From the NCBI RefSeq assembly GCF_901709675.1, contig NC_051089.1:4752476-4816475 (forward strand): a stretch of DNA of 64,000 bases. The letters run 5' to 3'. Made by a program: the position numbers and the translations under genes. Source of the DNA: Syngnathus acus (taxonomy: Eukaryota > Chordata > Actinopteri > Syngnathiformes > Syngnathidae). The notes under the pieces are model-generated. The model worked only from the letters and a program-made list of their open reading frames with translations. It was not told where the DNA came from and ran no database searches. Shown here piece after piece: positions 1 to 12,200 of this stretch (positions within the stretch are counted from its first letter, which is position 1; every line of letters begins with the position of its first letter).

Positions 1-140
1 ACAGTTATTCTTTTTTTGTTTCTGTCTTTCAAGCTCAAAAACTCAAAATTTAGCCAAAGACTAGACTTCTTACTTTCTATTAGCAGTGCTATGATGTAGC
101 TACCGACTTGTAGCTAACGCATCGCCTTTTTGTTTTACAG
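1..140 (+). other. fto intron 1, 3' end
   Basis: The tail of the intron before exon 2, ending in a T-rich tract and ttttacag. Exon 1 (mammalian MKRTPTAEE-type start) is outside the window. Confidence 0.85.
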
Positions 141-218
141 AAGAGGAGGTTATTACAGGAGTTGGGAGACCAAAAGATTCCCTTTAGAGGACCTTCTGAT
201 AAGGGCTTTAAGGAACTG
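141..218 (+). CDS. fto: fto exon 2
   Basis: A 78-base exon of 26 codons, phase 0 at both ends. It is preceded by a pyrimidine-rich acceptor ending ttttacag and followed by the donor gtgagt. It reads [15 protein letters not shown] and ends GFKEL, matching the N-terminal helix of FTO just before the catalytic domain (human KLRLLEELEDTWLPY). The match is short, but position, phase and splice sites agree with the mammalian exon. The sequence between the helix and the next exon has diverged more than the catalytic core. Confidence 0.88.
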
Positions 219-3200
219 GTGAGTCAACAATATTGGTTTCTTAGTTTTTAAAGTTTCTACCAATTATAATGACTTTTGAAGAGACATTTTGTCTTAACTT
301 TAGACTGAATCGTATTGAGTTTAAAATTTTTTTTTTTTGGTTAGAGATAAGATGGACATTAAGCTTATCTGATATTCTTTCTCAGTGGGACACCAGTTAC
401 TCCGGCCTGGTTCTGAAGAGAGCCTGCTCGTTGCCAGCCGAGCTCCACTGCAGAGTCCAGGCCGCTCTGCTCACCTTGCGCAAGAAGGGCTGCCTCTTGA
501 GAGATCTGGTCCGTGTCCGTGACCGGGACGTCTTCACGTCTGTGTCACGTGCTCTGCTGGGTGAGCCGGGCCATACCTACCGCTACCTGGACACTAGGCT
601 CTTTGCCATCCCCTGGCACAATGAGGACACTGAGGTTAAAGGGCAAAACTGTTGCGACCCAGGTCTGAGGGCAGCTTGCAAAGCCTTGTGGGAGCTCAAT
701 AGCTTCTTCTGCTTGGACGTGTCTCACCTGAAAGAAGAAGACAGGATAGCCCAAATTGCAAATGTGGTTCAGGAGACAGTGGCCAAGGCAAGCGATGAGG
801 CTGATGTGGAGTCCAAACACAGCGAGGACTCCAGGAACAGTGAAGGAGGCGACTCGGACTTTAGGCAAAGCGAGGAAGGGGATACGGAATCCAAGCACAG
901 CGAGGAATGGGACGTGGAGTCCAAACACAGTGATGAAGGTTGTTCGACATCAAAAAGGGATAGTGATTGGGAGACGGTGTCCAAAAACAGTAGTGAGGAG
1001 GGAGAATCCTCCCAGGGCAAAGTGACCGATTCCGGGTTGGAGCACAGTGAAGGAAAATGTCCCACCTTGGCGCTAAAGACTGCCGATGTCTCGCCAACAG
1101 AAGAGCTTCATGTGGCTCATCTAAAACACAGTCTCTCAGATTACCACATTGAGGATAAGGTGGCACCAGAAAGTGCTTCTGAGCCCGACCTGACGCAGGG
1201 ATTCACCAAATCAGTCAAGTTCAACGTCACCTTACTCAACTACATGGACCCGGCAATCATGAGCCACCTCAAAGAGGAACCCTATTACGGCATGGGGAAA
1301 ATGGCTGTAGGGTGGCACCATGACGAGAACCTCATCACTCATTCACCGGTGGCTGTTTACACCTACAGTTGCCACGACAACAAAGGTAAGTGTCACTGTG
1401 TTCTAATTAGACAGGACACTTTAATCTACATCCCATCGCAGCGGCGATGAGATCCATCGCAACAATAACCCGTCAACTTATCTGCGTCACTTTGAAGTGG
1501 ATCTAAACTTACGTGTTGTGGCACCGGCAGCGTCTGTAGACGCGGGCCTCCGGCGCGCAGCCAGCATCAGATTCATCTGTGTGATAGTGTCAGGGCACGA
1601 GTAAATGTCATCGGAAGCTCGCTGCTGACAGCCTTATCGCGAGATCACAGCCATCGGTATCTAAATTCAATAGCGAAGCCTTAACAAACGGGCCTTATCA
1701 CACACGCCGCATCTCATCTAAATCATTTCCCCGAGAAATGATCAATGCGCAATTATCTGATAGGGAATAATGAACCTCGCTTTGATAAGTGTTTCTCAAC
1801 TGTACTGGATGGATAAAAACGTATCTTTTGAACCAGGAGCTGATAGTATTCGCTGATTTGACAAGAGAAGTTTGCTTTCTAGAGCACACGCAAAACAAAT
1901 TGCAGATGAGCAAGGGCGGTCATGGTGAATACTCTGTCTTGTTTTCTGACAAAGTAGGTACAACACCAAAAATTGTCACAGTAGATTGTCACGGTATTTA
2001 AAGAAGGGTTCCCGGTTTTGCAGCACTTCAAATCCTACAGCTGGAGATACAGATGTGTAAGCAAACTCCAGTCGATCAGGTGCGACGTCAAACACGGTCC
2101 ACAGCTGCTTTTCCTTCACTGGAGTGTCATAAGCAGGAACACCTGCTGGAGCGTTCCGCTTCAACCATTTGCCACGGGCCATTTCCATTTAGACCTTCAA
2201 AACGTTGCAGCCTAACACCTCGCCGCACTTTGCAGCTGCATCTCGTCCAGGCTGCTGAGACCAGAGTGTGACCGGAGCTTTATTCCGGTGGTTGACTCGG
2301 AGTGTTCCCAGGACCAAGATGCAGCATAAGGCTTCTCGGTGTTCAGACGGCCGCTCGCCTAAGGGAACCCGTACTACAGCCGGAGATCCAAAGGAATCTT
2401 GCCGTAGCTGTGTTTTAACCCGCACAGAGGCGGATATTCCACCATCGCTAAGGCCTTGGGGAATTCTGTCATCACCCGGCTCTCAGAGCACAATGGCGGG
2501 AAATTAAGTTACTATTTATCCGTGCTGAGCAAAAAGGAAAAGGCAGCTGCGGGGCAAAGAGGCCCGAAAAGACTTTAGTATCGATTTGTGCTGAAGGGTG
2601 CTGGCCAGCCAGGTTAAATCTTATTTTCTGAGCAGGCCGTCGTAAGAACAGCGAGTAGAGGGGAGAACAGTGAAGGTGCTTATCGTGAACGGAAACGGGA
2701 ACATCATGGCCTAGCCGCTATCCAATAAGACTCATTGCACAACATCCAGCCCAGGCTTTTAGCCATTGCATGTCCTAATAGCGTAACGATCTTGTGCAGA
2801 CAGCCGAGATCAACCCACAAAACTGTGCCTACTTTGTCAACACAGCGTATTGTGCTTGAGTTTTATAGCTATCAATTATGTTTTTAAGATTGAAGAATTG
2901 GATGCACTATATAGTGCTTGAAAAAGCCTTCATTAAACTAGATCAATTTGGATTTTGATTTTTTGAGAATAATAATAATGTAAAAAATAATTGCATTTGA
3001 TTCCTGACATTTTAACTAGCTCCAAGATACACGTTCACCAAATAGCGTTTTACCTCCAAATGTAAAACTGTAAATTGAATTTAAAAAGTGCTTAACAAAT
3101 GACTTGAACTTGAACCTCAGCTTTATTTACTGGTCCCACCTTTACTGTTAAACGCTCATAGTATGTTGATTTACATCACAGCCACTATAACATAATAAAA

Positions 3201-6200
3201 CACCAGGCTGCTTTAATGTGTTTATATTTCAAATTTGCCATTTTTCACTGCTTGAAACTTGGTGCGTGTCGTAATGTTCGGCCTTGTTGTGATTGACAGG
3301 TGAGAGCGGTGAATGCAGCGGTGAGAAGGCGAGCTGGAGAATCGGCCTCAAGGTGGCCTGGGACATCCACACACCTGGCCTGATGGTGCCCCTCCAGTCT
3401 GGAGACTGCTATTATATGAGAAGTACTAAATCTCAACAACACACATACATATGCACCATCAAGCCAAATTCGAAACCGTTTTTTTAAAATGTTTTTCAAG
3501 TGTTCCCTCCCCAATGACCCATACCGGCGGCCATGAGCATGTAATTCACTCACTTTTTGTTCTATTCTCGCCATTTAAAATTGACTGCCGGTGAAAGTGA
3601 TCTGAGGTGTTGTGAATGTATGCGGCAGCACTGCAAACTTAAGTTCCATGAAATTGAGTGCATTAGCAGAGGTTAGGGAAATGCTAGTTGCTGGGGCCAG
3701 ACAGATGGACTGAAAGTTTCAGGATGTAAATCAAAGTTTAAGGCTGAGGTCAGATTGCTGCACTAGGCGGTAAACACATTCATGCTGATTATTATGTCGC
3801 CTACAAAGCCAAAACCAAGTTTTTATGTTCTCTGAGAAATCAGTAGGATTTGGTAATAAAACGTTAAGGGGGAAAAAAAAAAAAAGGGAAATTTTCTGGC
3901 TTTCCGTTTCCATGCATGCAATTCTCGTATTTGTGTTTTTCCTCTTTGTGATTTTCAAAATTTATTGAACACATTCTAAATTATTCATAGCTGAGATTGA
4001 TTGGTGACCCTTCCGCTTGCCAAAAGTTGGATGGGGTAAGCTTGAGTGGAAAAAAAAAATGCATCCCCTTACGATGTCCCAATATTTCATCAATAAAATA
4101 ATCAAATATGCCTGTCTTACAAACAGGCATGTGATAGATACCTGCCATTTTTTTGACAAGCATGAAATCTGAATTTAAATGAATCTATGACTCCTTGAAG
4201 ACATCACATTTTCTTTTTCCGAGTCTGTCGCAGCCTGTCCCTCACATTCGTCTTGACAGGGCTTGAAGCCGACCTCCTTTTAGCCCCAATGAGATTTACA
4301 ATAGAACCGTCAGTTTCAGGCCGGGGCCCGATAATAGAGTGATGGGCCGTTGCGCGGAGCGTTCTAATGGGACTTGACTGTCGCGGATCAGTGAGGGAAT
4401 TTACGCTTCGCTCAGTGAGCACGCCCTTGAGAGGCCCCGACTGCTGCGCGCCGATAGTGGCTCGCTCCGTGGGGGCCTCGGCCGTTTGTCGCTTTCTCGG
4501 CCCACCTGAATTAAGTACTTGGCACGAGATGCGCACGCAAAGGTTGTCGGCGCTTTTTCGGTCGATGCCGGACTTCTTCATTTGTAAGAAATAACGTCTG
4601 TGTGAATCGTACGTCAGAAGACCATAAGTCATTTCTTTCCTGGTGTTAGATAAAAGGCAGGAGGCAAGAAATAGCCGGACGGACGGCTGGACAGAAAAGT
4701 GACGGCTACCACGTTGCCATTTGTCTCCCGGCGGCCCCTTTTCAACTGCTAATGTCTAAAACCACAAATTGAATCAGCATCATCTCCACCCAAATGGAAT
4801 TTGGCCAGTTAAATAAGGAACAATGCAAGTCTTGACACCAGGCCTGTTCCGTAATCAGATTCCCAGGTCCCAATGCACACAGGAGGGTGGGGGGGGTGGT
4901 TGCAGACACGAGTTGACCCAATATATTTAAAAGCCTGCTTTCTCGAAAAAGGAGGACAAGTGGCAGCAGGCGCAGGGGTTGAAAGAAAGATAAATACTTA
5001 TTACAGTTATTGAGTTTGCCTCAACTCCCATCCCCATGCCGCCAACGCATCCGGCGTGCCAAGAAAAGAGCAGATTGATGGAGATAATTTGTTATTGGAT
5101 ATAAACAGTTTTAAAGACGCCGAGTAATTCCGCCCGGGGACCTAATCCGTCACAATCTCATCAGAGTGAGGGAGGGCAAAAAAATGGCGGCAAAGTTGTT
5201 TTCTTTGTCGCCGCCTTTTTCTCGCTTCCAACCAAACAATAATATCGTCCTCCCAAAGCGCTCGGCTGTTTGACTTTCAAATCGCATGCATTAGACGGTG
5301 TACTCCCCCGCTACGGGCGGGTGTAAATACGCACATGTGCCGCCATCGACAGTCGCCTGTCGTGGCTAAATTAATTATTGGTCTATGAGGCAAATAACGA
5401 CAGCACCGTGGAACATCTATACTCACAAGAAACACATGGCGGGATAGGCGGGAAACAGCAGTAAGGCCTCTCCGTAAAGCTCCCGCGATATTGGACAAAT
5501 GTTTGTCGGTATGGCGCTGACGTCTTCGACAGATTGAGTGTGATCTGGCGTTGTTTGCTAATTAAGAGACCGTGCTATAGTGCTGCTTGCTCCCTGTGGA
5601 CCCAACACAGTCTGTCGCGCAATACCCAAAATTTGGGCCACATTGGCACCAGGTATATTGTACATTTTGTTCTTTTTTCTTTACTTTTAAATCACACTGA
5701 CACTGAGTTTTCCACTTTTTAAGACTCTTGTCTATACGTAACTACAGTCTGTTTCTAAAGTATTGGAACGGCAGGGGCAATTATTTTGTTTTTGTGGAAT
5801 TCAGATCAAAAGATGAATATACACAAAAGTTTTTTTACACAAGCAAACAACTTAGGACAGAGCACCTTTAATGATACACATTATATTTATACTAAACCGT
5901 AAACATGACACCAAATGTATATTTAAACTATTTAAATTGACCTTGTTTTGTTGTCTTTGTCTTGTCTTCCAGATAGCCTAAACAGCACCCACCAGCACTG
6001 CGTCCTTGCCGGAGATGCCGTTCGCTTCAGCTCCACCCACAGAGTGGCTGAGGTGAGAAAATTTTACATTGACGTTTTACTAATTCTGTTAAATCACAAC
6101 TGGACAAATATCCGCACGGCTTGCTCCAAGAAAAAGATATTGGCAGATTAAAAAAAAAAAGTTTTTTTTTTTTTTTTTCAGTCAAGCATATATAACCTTA

Positions 6201-9200
6201 TCAATAGTGGTCATCATCTAGTATGTGCATCAGAATTTTTCTGTATCTCCGTCCCAATCAAGTGTTCCAGCGGGACTCTGACCTACATCCAGTCCCGGTG
6301 CCAGGAGGCCATGTCCAACCTGCACACGGACCCGGACACCGGCTCCCGCAGCTTAACGACCCTGAGGCCGGCCACCATGCAACGCTGCGAGGAGATCCAC
6401 AATGAGGTGAGTGACTTCCCGCATCACAGCACAGCAGTGTCACATTTTGTATATGCTTGAAAAGACGGCAGTGTTACCGGTACCGTATTGCTTCACCACA
6501 TGGAATCAAAGGAGGCCGGTCCGGGAAATAAGGCTCTGTTTTTCTTTTAACGGCAAGTGAAAACAGAACACTTCAAAAGTTGTCAAAATTACTAGCAAAC
6601 ATAAAATACATCTGTTTTACTCATAAAAACATAAATAGGAGAATAACTCACTAAAGCTGTCTGACTTATGTTGTTTGTTTGCGCATGATTTTTAGTGTGT
6701 GCGTGTTTTCTGGGCAGGCGGATGGGGACGGCTGCACAGTACTGTAAAATACAACTTAGTCCTTCAACTGATTAGCAACAGGACGTTTATTTAGGCTAAT
6801 TGATTTACTGTGCATTGAATGCATTAAAAAGTTTGGAACATCACAAATAAATACACATTTATTATTTATTTATTGATATACAGTATGTATTTCTTTAGTT
6901 TTATTTCGCGTGTATGACTCAAGGCTTATCTTTATGTTTGGTGGAGCTAGTGGTTCGGTACCAGCTGCAGATATGACACATCAGACATCCAGTGAATAAA
7001 TAATATCATTGTCAATATAGAATGGAATGAATTTAAAGTGAAACCATGTGCGCTTTTGTGCACTGCCAACATTTGCGCGCTGTAGAGTACAGTAAGCGTG
7101 ACACCATTGCAAGAGTATTTTATAACTAAAAATCATCTAAGAATGATCGCATTCATTACGTGAAATGAATATGTCCTGCTCATGCATGTGTTGAGTTTTT
7201 ACTTTGTGGATTATTTCAAGTCCTTCTGTGTACCGCTGTTCTATTGTTAAAAAGTGACTTCAGGAACAATTGATGTCATTGATTGACCCGTTTACGTTTT
7301 GCTAGAAACATGACCTCTAGTCTGACAAGTCTGGCGCAGAAATGTATGGGTTTTTGACTTGTGAACGTTAAGCAAACTGGACTTAAGGTGTCAAGTGTGC
7401 CCAAACCTTGAACAGCAGTCTCCAAAATGCCATCAAAGGTAGTGCTTAGCATAAACCCACATTTGATCCTGGTTTAACATGCCCTCACTTCCTTGTGCAC
7501 ACCCAGAGGCACATGCTAGCATGTTAAAGCTACCGAAAAAGAAGCTTCTCGCTGTCCTCCCTCCATTTACTCGCTTGTTTCCACTCTGGGGAAACAACGC
7601 CTCAAAGTCCAGGTAGTTCTCATTTGCCGCAGCCTGTGATGGATTGCATGGTAACAGCCTTCCCATATGTTATCTAAAGATGGAGTCTTACCCCGGCGCT
7701 CCTCGCTAACCCCTTTTCACTACCAACAATGAGCAACTCAACTCGGGGTGTTGCAGGGTCAACAGAGACTCTTTCCGCTAGCTTGCCGCTGGCGAACAGT
7801 TAATATCGCACTTCACCTCTTCGCCCTCCCCTCCGCACCCTGGGCTCCCCAGGCCTGCACATCTTAGCCAACGCTAGCATCCCGGGAACCCCAACGGGCG
7901 GGCATGACGGATGAGTCTGATGTAAGGTTGTTTAAAGGTTGTAGACAATATTAATTATTCAGCTGAGCCAAACAATAGAGTTGCGTTTTTTTGGGGGGAG
8001 AGTTGGCAACACCTGCTAGCTTTCCAGGATTAGCAAAAATGGGCTCGCTACGGGAATACAACTCTGCAATAACTAAAATCTGGACAAAATATCTCAAATC
8101 AAGGGGTTTCTTCCTCATCTGTTTTCCCCCCTGTAAGCATCTTAAGAAGGTATCGTAACATATTATTGATATTTAATTAGTGGTTTGGAGTAAATTGAAT
8201 TTAGCATCCCAAATTCCATAATTTTATTGATGAAGGTAGTCTAGTATGTAGTACGCAAGCTTTATGTACTTTTAGTTTTACGAAGTGTTTCCAAATTAAA
8301 TTTTTCCGTTCTATAGGTAGATTTTTTTTAATCACGTAAAGTCAAGTAATCAAGTAAAATATTCCCACTTTTGATAGTTTTGAAGACATAATTGTTCAAA
8401 AAAACAAATTGCTGTTTATAAGAGAGCAGTTGCATGTTAATGTATGTGTTGAGGTGAAGTGGTGGGTGTTTGGTTGTTTGAGTGAGCTGGCGGGGGCCCC
8501 CCTCTTGGCATTTGCAATGATCGATGTGGCCATTTGTTTGAAGTTGCCCACGAGAACAGAACACCCACTTAAATGATGTATTGTTAGCAGCGTTATTTAT
8601 GACGGCGGTCCACCTTTGGCGTGCGGCAGGCTGCATATTGCGCAGGTTGTGTTTGACATGGACGACTGCAGTGTGAACAAGCCTGAGACGTGCAGGCATC
8701 CTGACCCGAGCACCGCCCTATGGGCCCTTTTAACAAAAGAAAGCGCTAACGGCAAAGCTAGCACCTCCTAACGAGGCGCTGGGCATACAGAGTGAGCTAA
8801 GCTAGTACAACCAATTACCTAGTCAACATATGAACAACAGTCAACATTTTTTTTAATTCATTGATATTATTAGAATTTTATTCATTTATCCAACTGAGAG
8901 CAGATTTCATTTTGCAAATCTGGCTGCATAACATATTTTTTTAAGTTTTGGTCAACTGTATATAGTATTTGGAAATGTACGTACTTACTGTAACCCAGAT
9001 GGATGTACACTAAACTCGCAAACATTACAAACAATTAACAAGTGGACACTTTGTCTACTAAAAAACAAAACAATACAAACGTTTTCAAATTTTCATCTCA
9101 CCCAAAACCAGCTGGAATAGACTCCAGCTGTTATCCCGAATGAGCTCAAGGGTGGGAGAAAACGGATGAATGTTTTCAGGCCACAAACAAAACAAGTGGT

Positions 9201-12200
9201 CGTAAACAGTCCAAATTGGATCCATCCTGGGAAAAAAAACACATAGCCCTAACATAAACAGCCTCTTGTAGTCACTTTTTGGTCGTTCTTCCTTCTTTAC
9301 CCAACAAGAAGGAAGCGTCCATGTTTTACCTTTGAAATGCTAATCCTAGACGCAAATGCCTTGTCCCATTTAAAGCTACTGTGTCACCTCCCAGGTGGTT
9401 GTGTGACGGAAAGCCCTCAGGGACCCCGCTCGCTAATGATGTTGGTAAATATTGAAAGCTTCACCCCAACACGCATGTTCACGGGGGAAGTGCGCACGTG
9501 ACCTTCCAAGGTCTCTTTGAAACGCCTCACCTGAGGGGCGTCTGACATCTTGTTGTAATCTCTTAAAACGTGTCTCCTTCTGATCTGTGCCAGATGTTGT
9601 CTGTGTGACAGTTATTATTTAATTCACGTGTTCACCTTTTGTTTGCTGTATTGCACAAACGGAAGGGCAAAGCAATGGCGTCAAACTACTACTTTTTTAG
9701 GCTAATGAATGTACGTGAAAATCACTAAAGGGATTTAATGATTTTTATACATGATACATTTAAATAATCCAAGAGTTGACATAAATTAGTATTGGAATGG
9801 TAAAGTTATCCATTAGACAGATTTGAGATGTTACTCTAAAATTCATTGTTTCAAAGTTCCATTTCTGGGCTTGATGTTGGACAAGTATAAGCACTGGGCC
9901 ACACACATGAAAATAATTTGACATGTGTGTGTGTGGCTTTTTTTTTCCCTCCCTACCTGATCTGTGTGGTCTTTCTGGGGCAAAGTAAACACTAGTCGGC
10001 GGAATGGGATCGATTCAACTCATCAGCTCCCACCTCGGGCTCCCCTCTGTCCCCCTGGAAATTAATCAGGTCCGCTGAGAGAATACCATAAAGAAAAAAA
10101 ATGTGCCTCATTAAATGGAAGAGGAAAAAAATGGAGAGTTACTTGTCCTTTTTGGCCACAGTGGGCAGCCAGGTAGCTTAACGTGTGACTAATATGTAGC
10201 TAGTGTGTCCATCACCAATGGAGATGACAGCAACTGCCTCGGGGGAGCCGCTAGCAGAAAAAGCAACCCCAACAACTCTTTCTTCGCAACCGTCCATCCT
10301 CGTAGCGCCCAGCTGGACGCTCCAGTCCAAAATGCCACAACTCCACAAAGTCCACCGCGGCTCAAAGCGGTTTGTTTTCTCCTAGCGGAAGGACAGGCAG
10401 ACAATCAGAAGACAGAAAAGGAAGGAAAGGATGTCCGATATCGGGCCTCGATGGCTTTGTTGTTTGTTTGAGCCGCGGTGATCGAAGGGGAGTGGATACC
10501 GGGGAGCATAAAGGATGACATTTCTTTGAAGGCTGGCTTGTATGGAGCCACCGAGAAGCTTCCGAGTAGCGCCGACTCGGGCCTGTCCTTGCATGTCATC
10601 CCTGCCGGGATCAGAGCGATGATCCTGTGTTCTGCCTCAACACTAGATAATACATCACATAGTACAGAAAAAATATAGGGAACACTAGAAACTGTTGAGT
10701 CTCTAAAATGGAGTTTCAGATTTTTATGGATTTAAAAACAATTTTTTGTTCCCTCATAGTAAGTAATGGGAATACAAATAAATGCCATGTATTAATTTTA
10801 CAATAACATTCTGCACCACTATGTTTTGGTCAAATACAAAATCTGTAATCTTTGTTTTATGTTTATACTAAAAATGTAATGCAATAAACAGCTTGGCACT
10901 CGCCGTTTTTTTACGATAAACAGGGCGTGTTGTACGATACAATGCGGGAAAAGGCTCCTTTAGAAGAACTACCATTTGAAATATGTGCAACTCCACTTTA
11001 TGTTGTACAGTTGTCAAAATGAAGTGCCGCTTGCTTTGTTTCGTCTACCGATGATGCTTTGTAGGACGTTTTGGGGGAGGACGGCGTTACCTTCGCCTTG
11101 GCGGCAATTGGGAAGGCGGGAGGCGCTCGTTGACATCCGCGCTTACGCCTGCAACTTTTTAGGCAGGGATGCAAACAAAGGGCACAGGCAGCGTCGATAC
11201 AAAGAACAAACGCAAAAACCGGCACATAGTTAGAAACACCTGGCTATACGCCACTTCCTTGCAAGGATTAAATCAGCACTTCAAAAGAGCGGGAAAAAAA
11301 TACACACACAAAAAAAAACGGGTCCCAGCGGAGTAGATTGGAGTGGATCAGTATAGGCGAGACTGTCATCTGTAAACGAGGCGGGAGGGATGGGGAAGCG
11401 GGATAGTACCAAGTGGGCGGAGCTTTAAGGTGTTCTAGTGGGTAAGACTTTGATTAGTGTTGTACACAGTCTGGTAAATCATATTCTGAACAATTATACA
11501 ACCGCGAGAATAAAAAAAACAAACTACTTTAGTTGTAAATCTTATCAAAGTTTTATGGTACTTGAAGGCATGTTAAGGTGAATATTCAATAATTAGTCTG
11601 TCACAATTTTAATAATAAATAATTAAATGTTAAGCTATAAAAACTTTTTTTAATTGGGAAAAAGTGTAATAAAGTGTAATAATTGTATTCAATAATTAAT
11701 TGTCTCAATTTTAATAATAAAAAAAGAAATGTCAAGCTATAAAAACATTTTTTTAATTGGAAAATAAGTGTATTAATTGTGATAAATTTCAAACCTTTTC
11801 TTTTAAAAAACATGTCAAAAACGTCTTGATAATTTGTTTTCATCGTTCTTTCATGGTAAAAAATACTGACCAATTCAGTCGTCAGTATGTTTGTCCGTAT
11901 TTCCCACATGAAGACTTTCAAAGACTGTTGGAACAATGAAATCATTTCACACTAATGCATTTAAGTCGAATTTGGTAATTTACTGCTGCAAAGTAAATCG
12001 TGTGAGAGAACAGAAGAGGACCGCATAACGGGCTCGCCCTTAAATTGCCACGATGGGATTAAAGTGTCATCATTCAATCGTTTATGGTTACACCAAAGAT
12101 CAATTGTCTTTACTAACTGAAAACAAAAAAGGCTGTTTATTACTTATAGACTCGATCAAGATCGTAATGCTTTGTGTTTGTCGACTTGCGTGCAGGTGGA

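Larger units (their letters stand above)
3423..5972 (+). other. fto intron 4
   Basis: A 2.55-kb intron. It contains a GC/CpG-richer block at 4205-4640, another mixed block at 5090-5500, a short G-run at 4888-4899, and a teleost interspersed-repeat fragment at 5742-5871. Nothing else is recognised. Confidence 0.85.
6407..12195 (+). other. fto intron 6
   Basis: A 5.8-kb intron without a recognisable gene. Stretches near 7680-7900, 9360-9600 and 10170-10640 have mixed, CpG-containing composition. The remainder (6580-7200, 8130-8450, 8820-9070, 10680-10900) is AT-rich filler. A decayed SINE-tail fragment lies at 9108-9168 and an AT-rich direct duplication at 11584-11785. Confidence 0.85.

Noticed and set aside
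545-928. Minus-strand open frame of 127 codons opposite fto exon 3
   Set aside because: It is a shadow of the conserved plus-strand exon; the plus frame carries all FTO motifs.
1976-2507. Overlapping open frames on both strands in intron 3
   Set aside because: No domain recognised, no continuation across plausible splice sites, and the block is simply low in stop codons.
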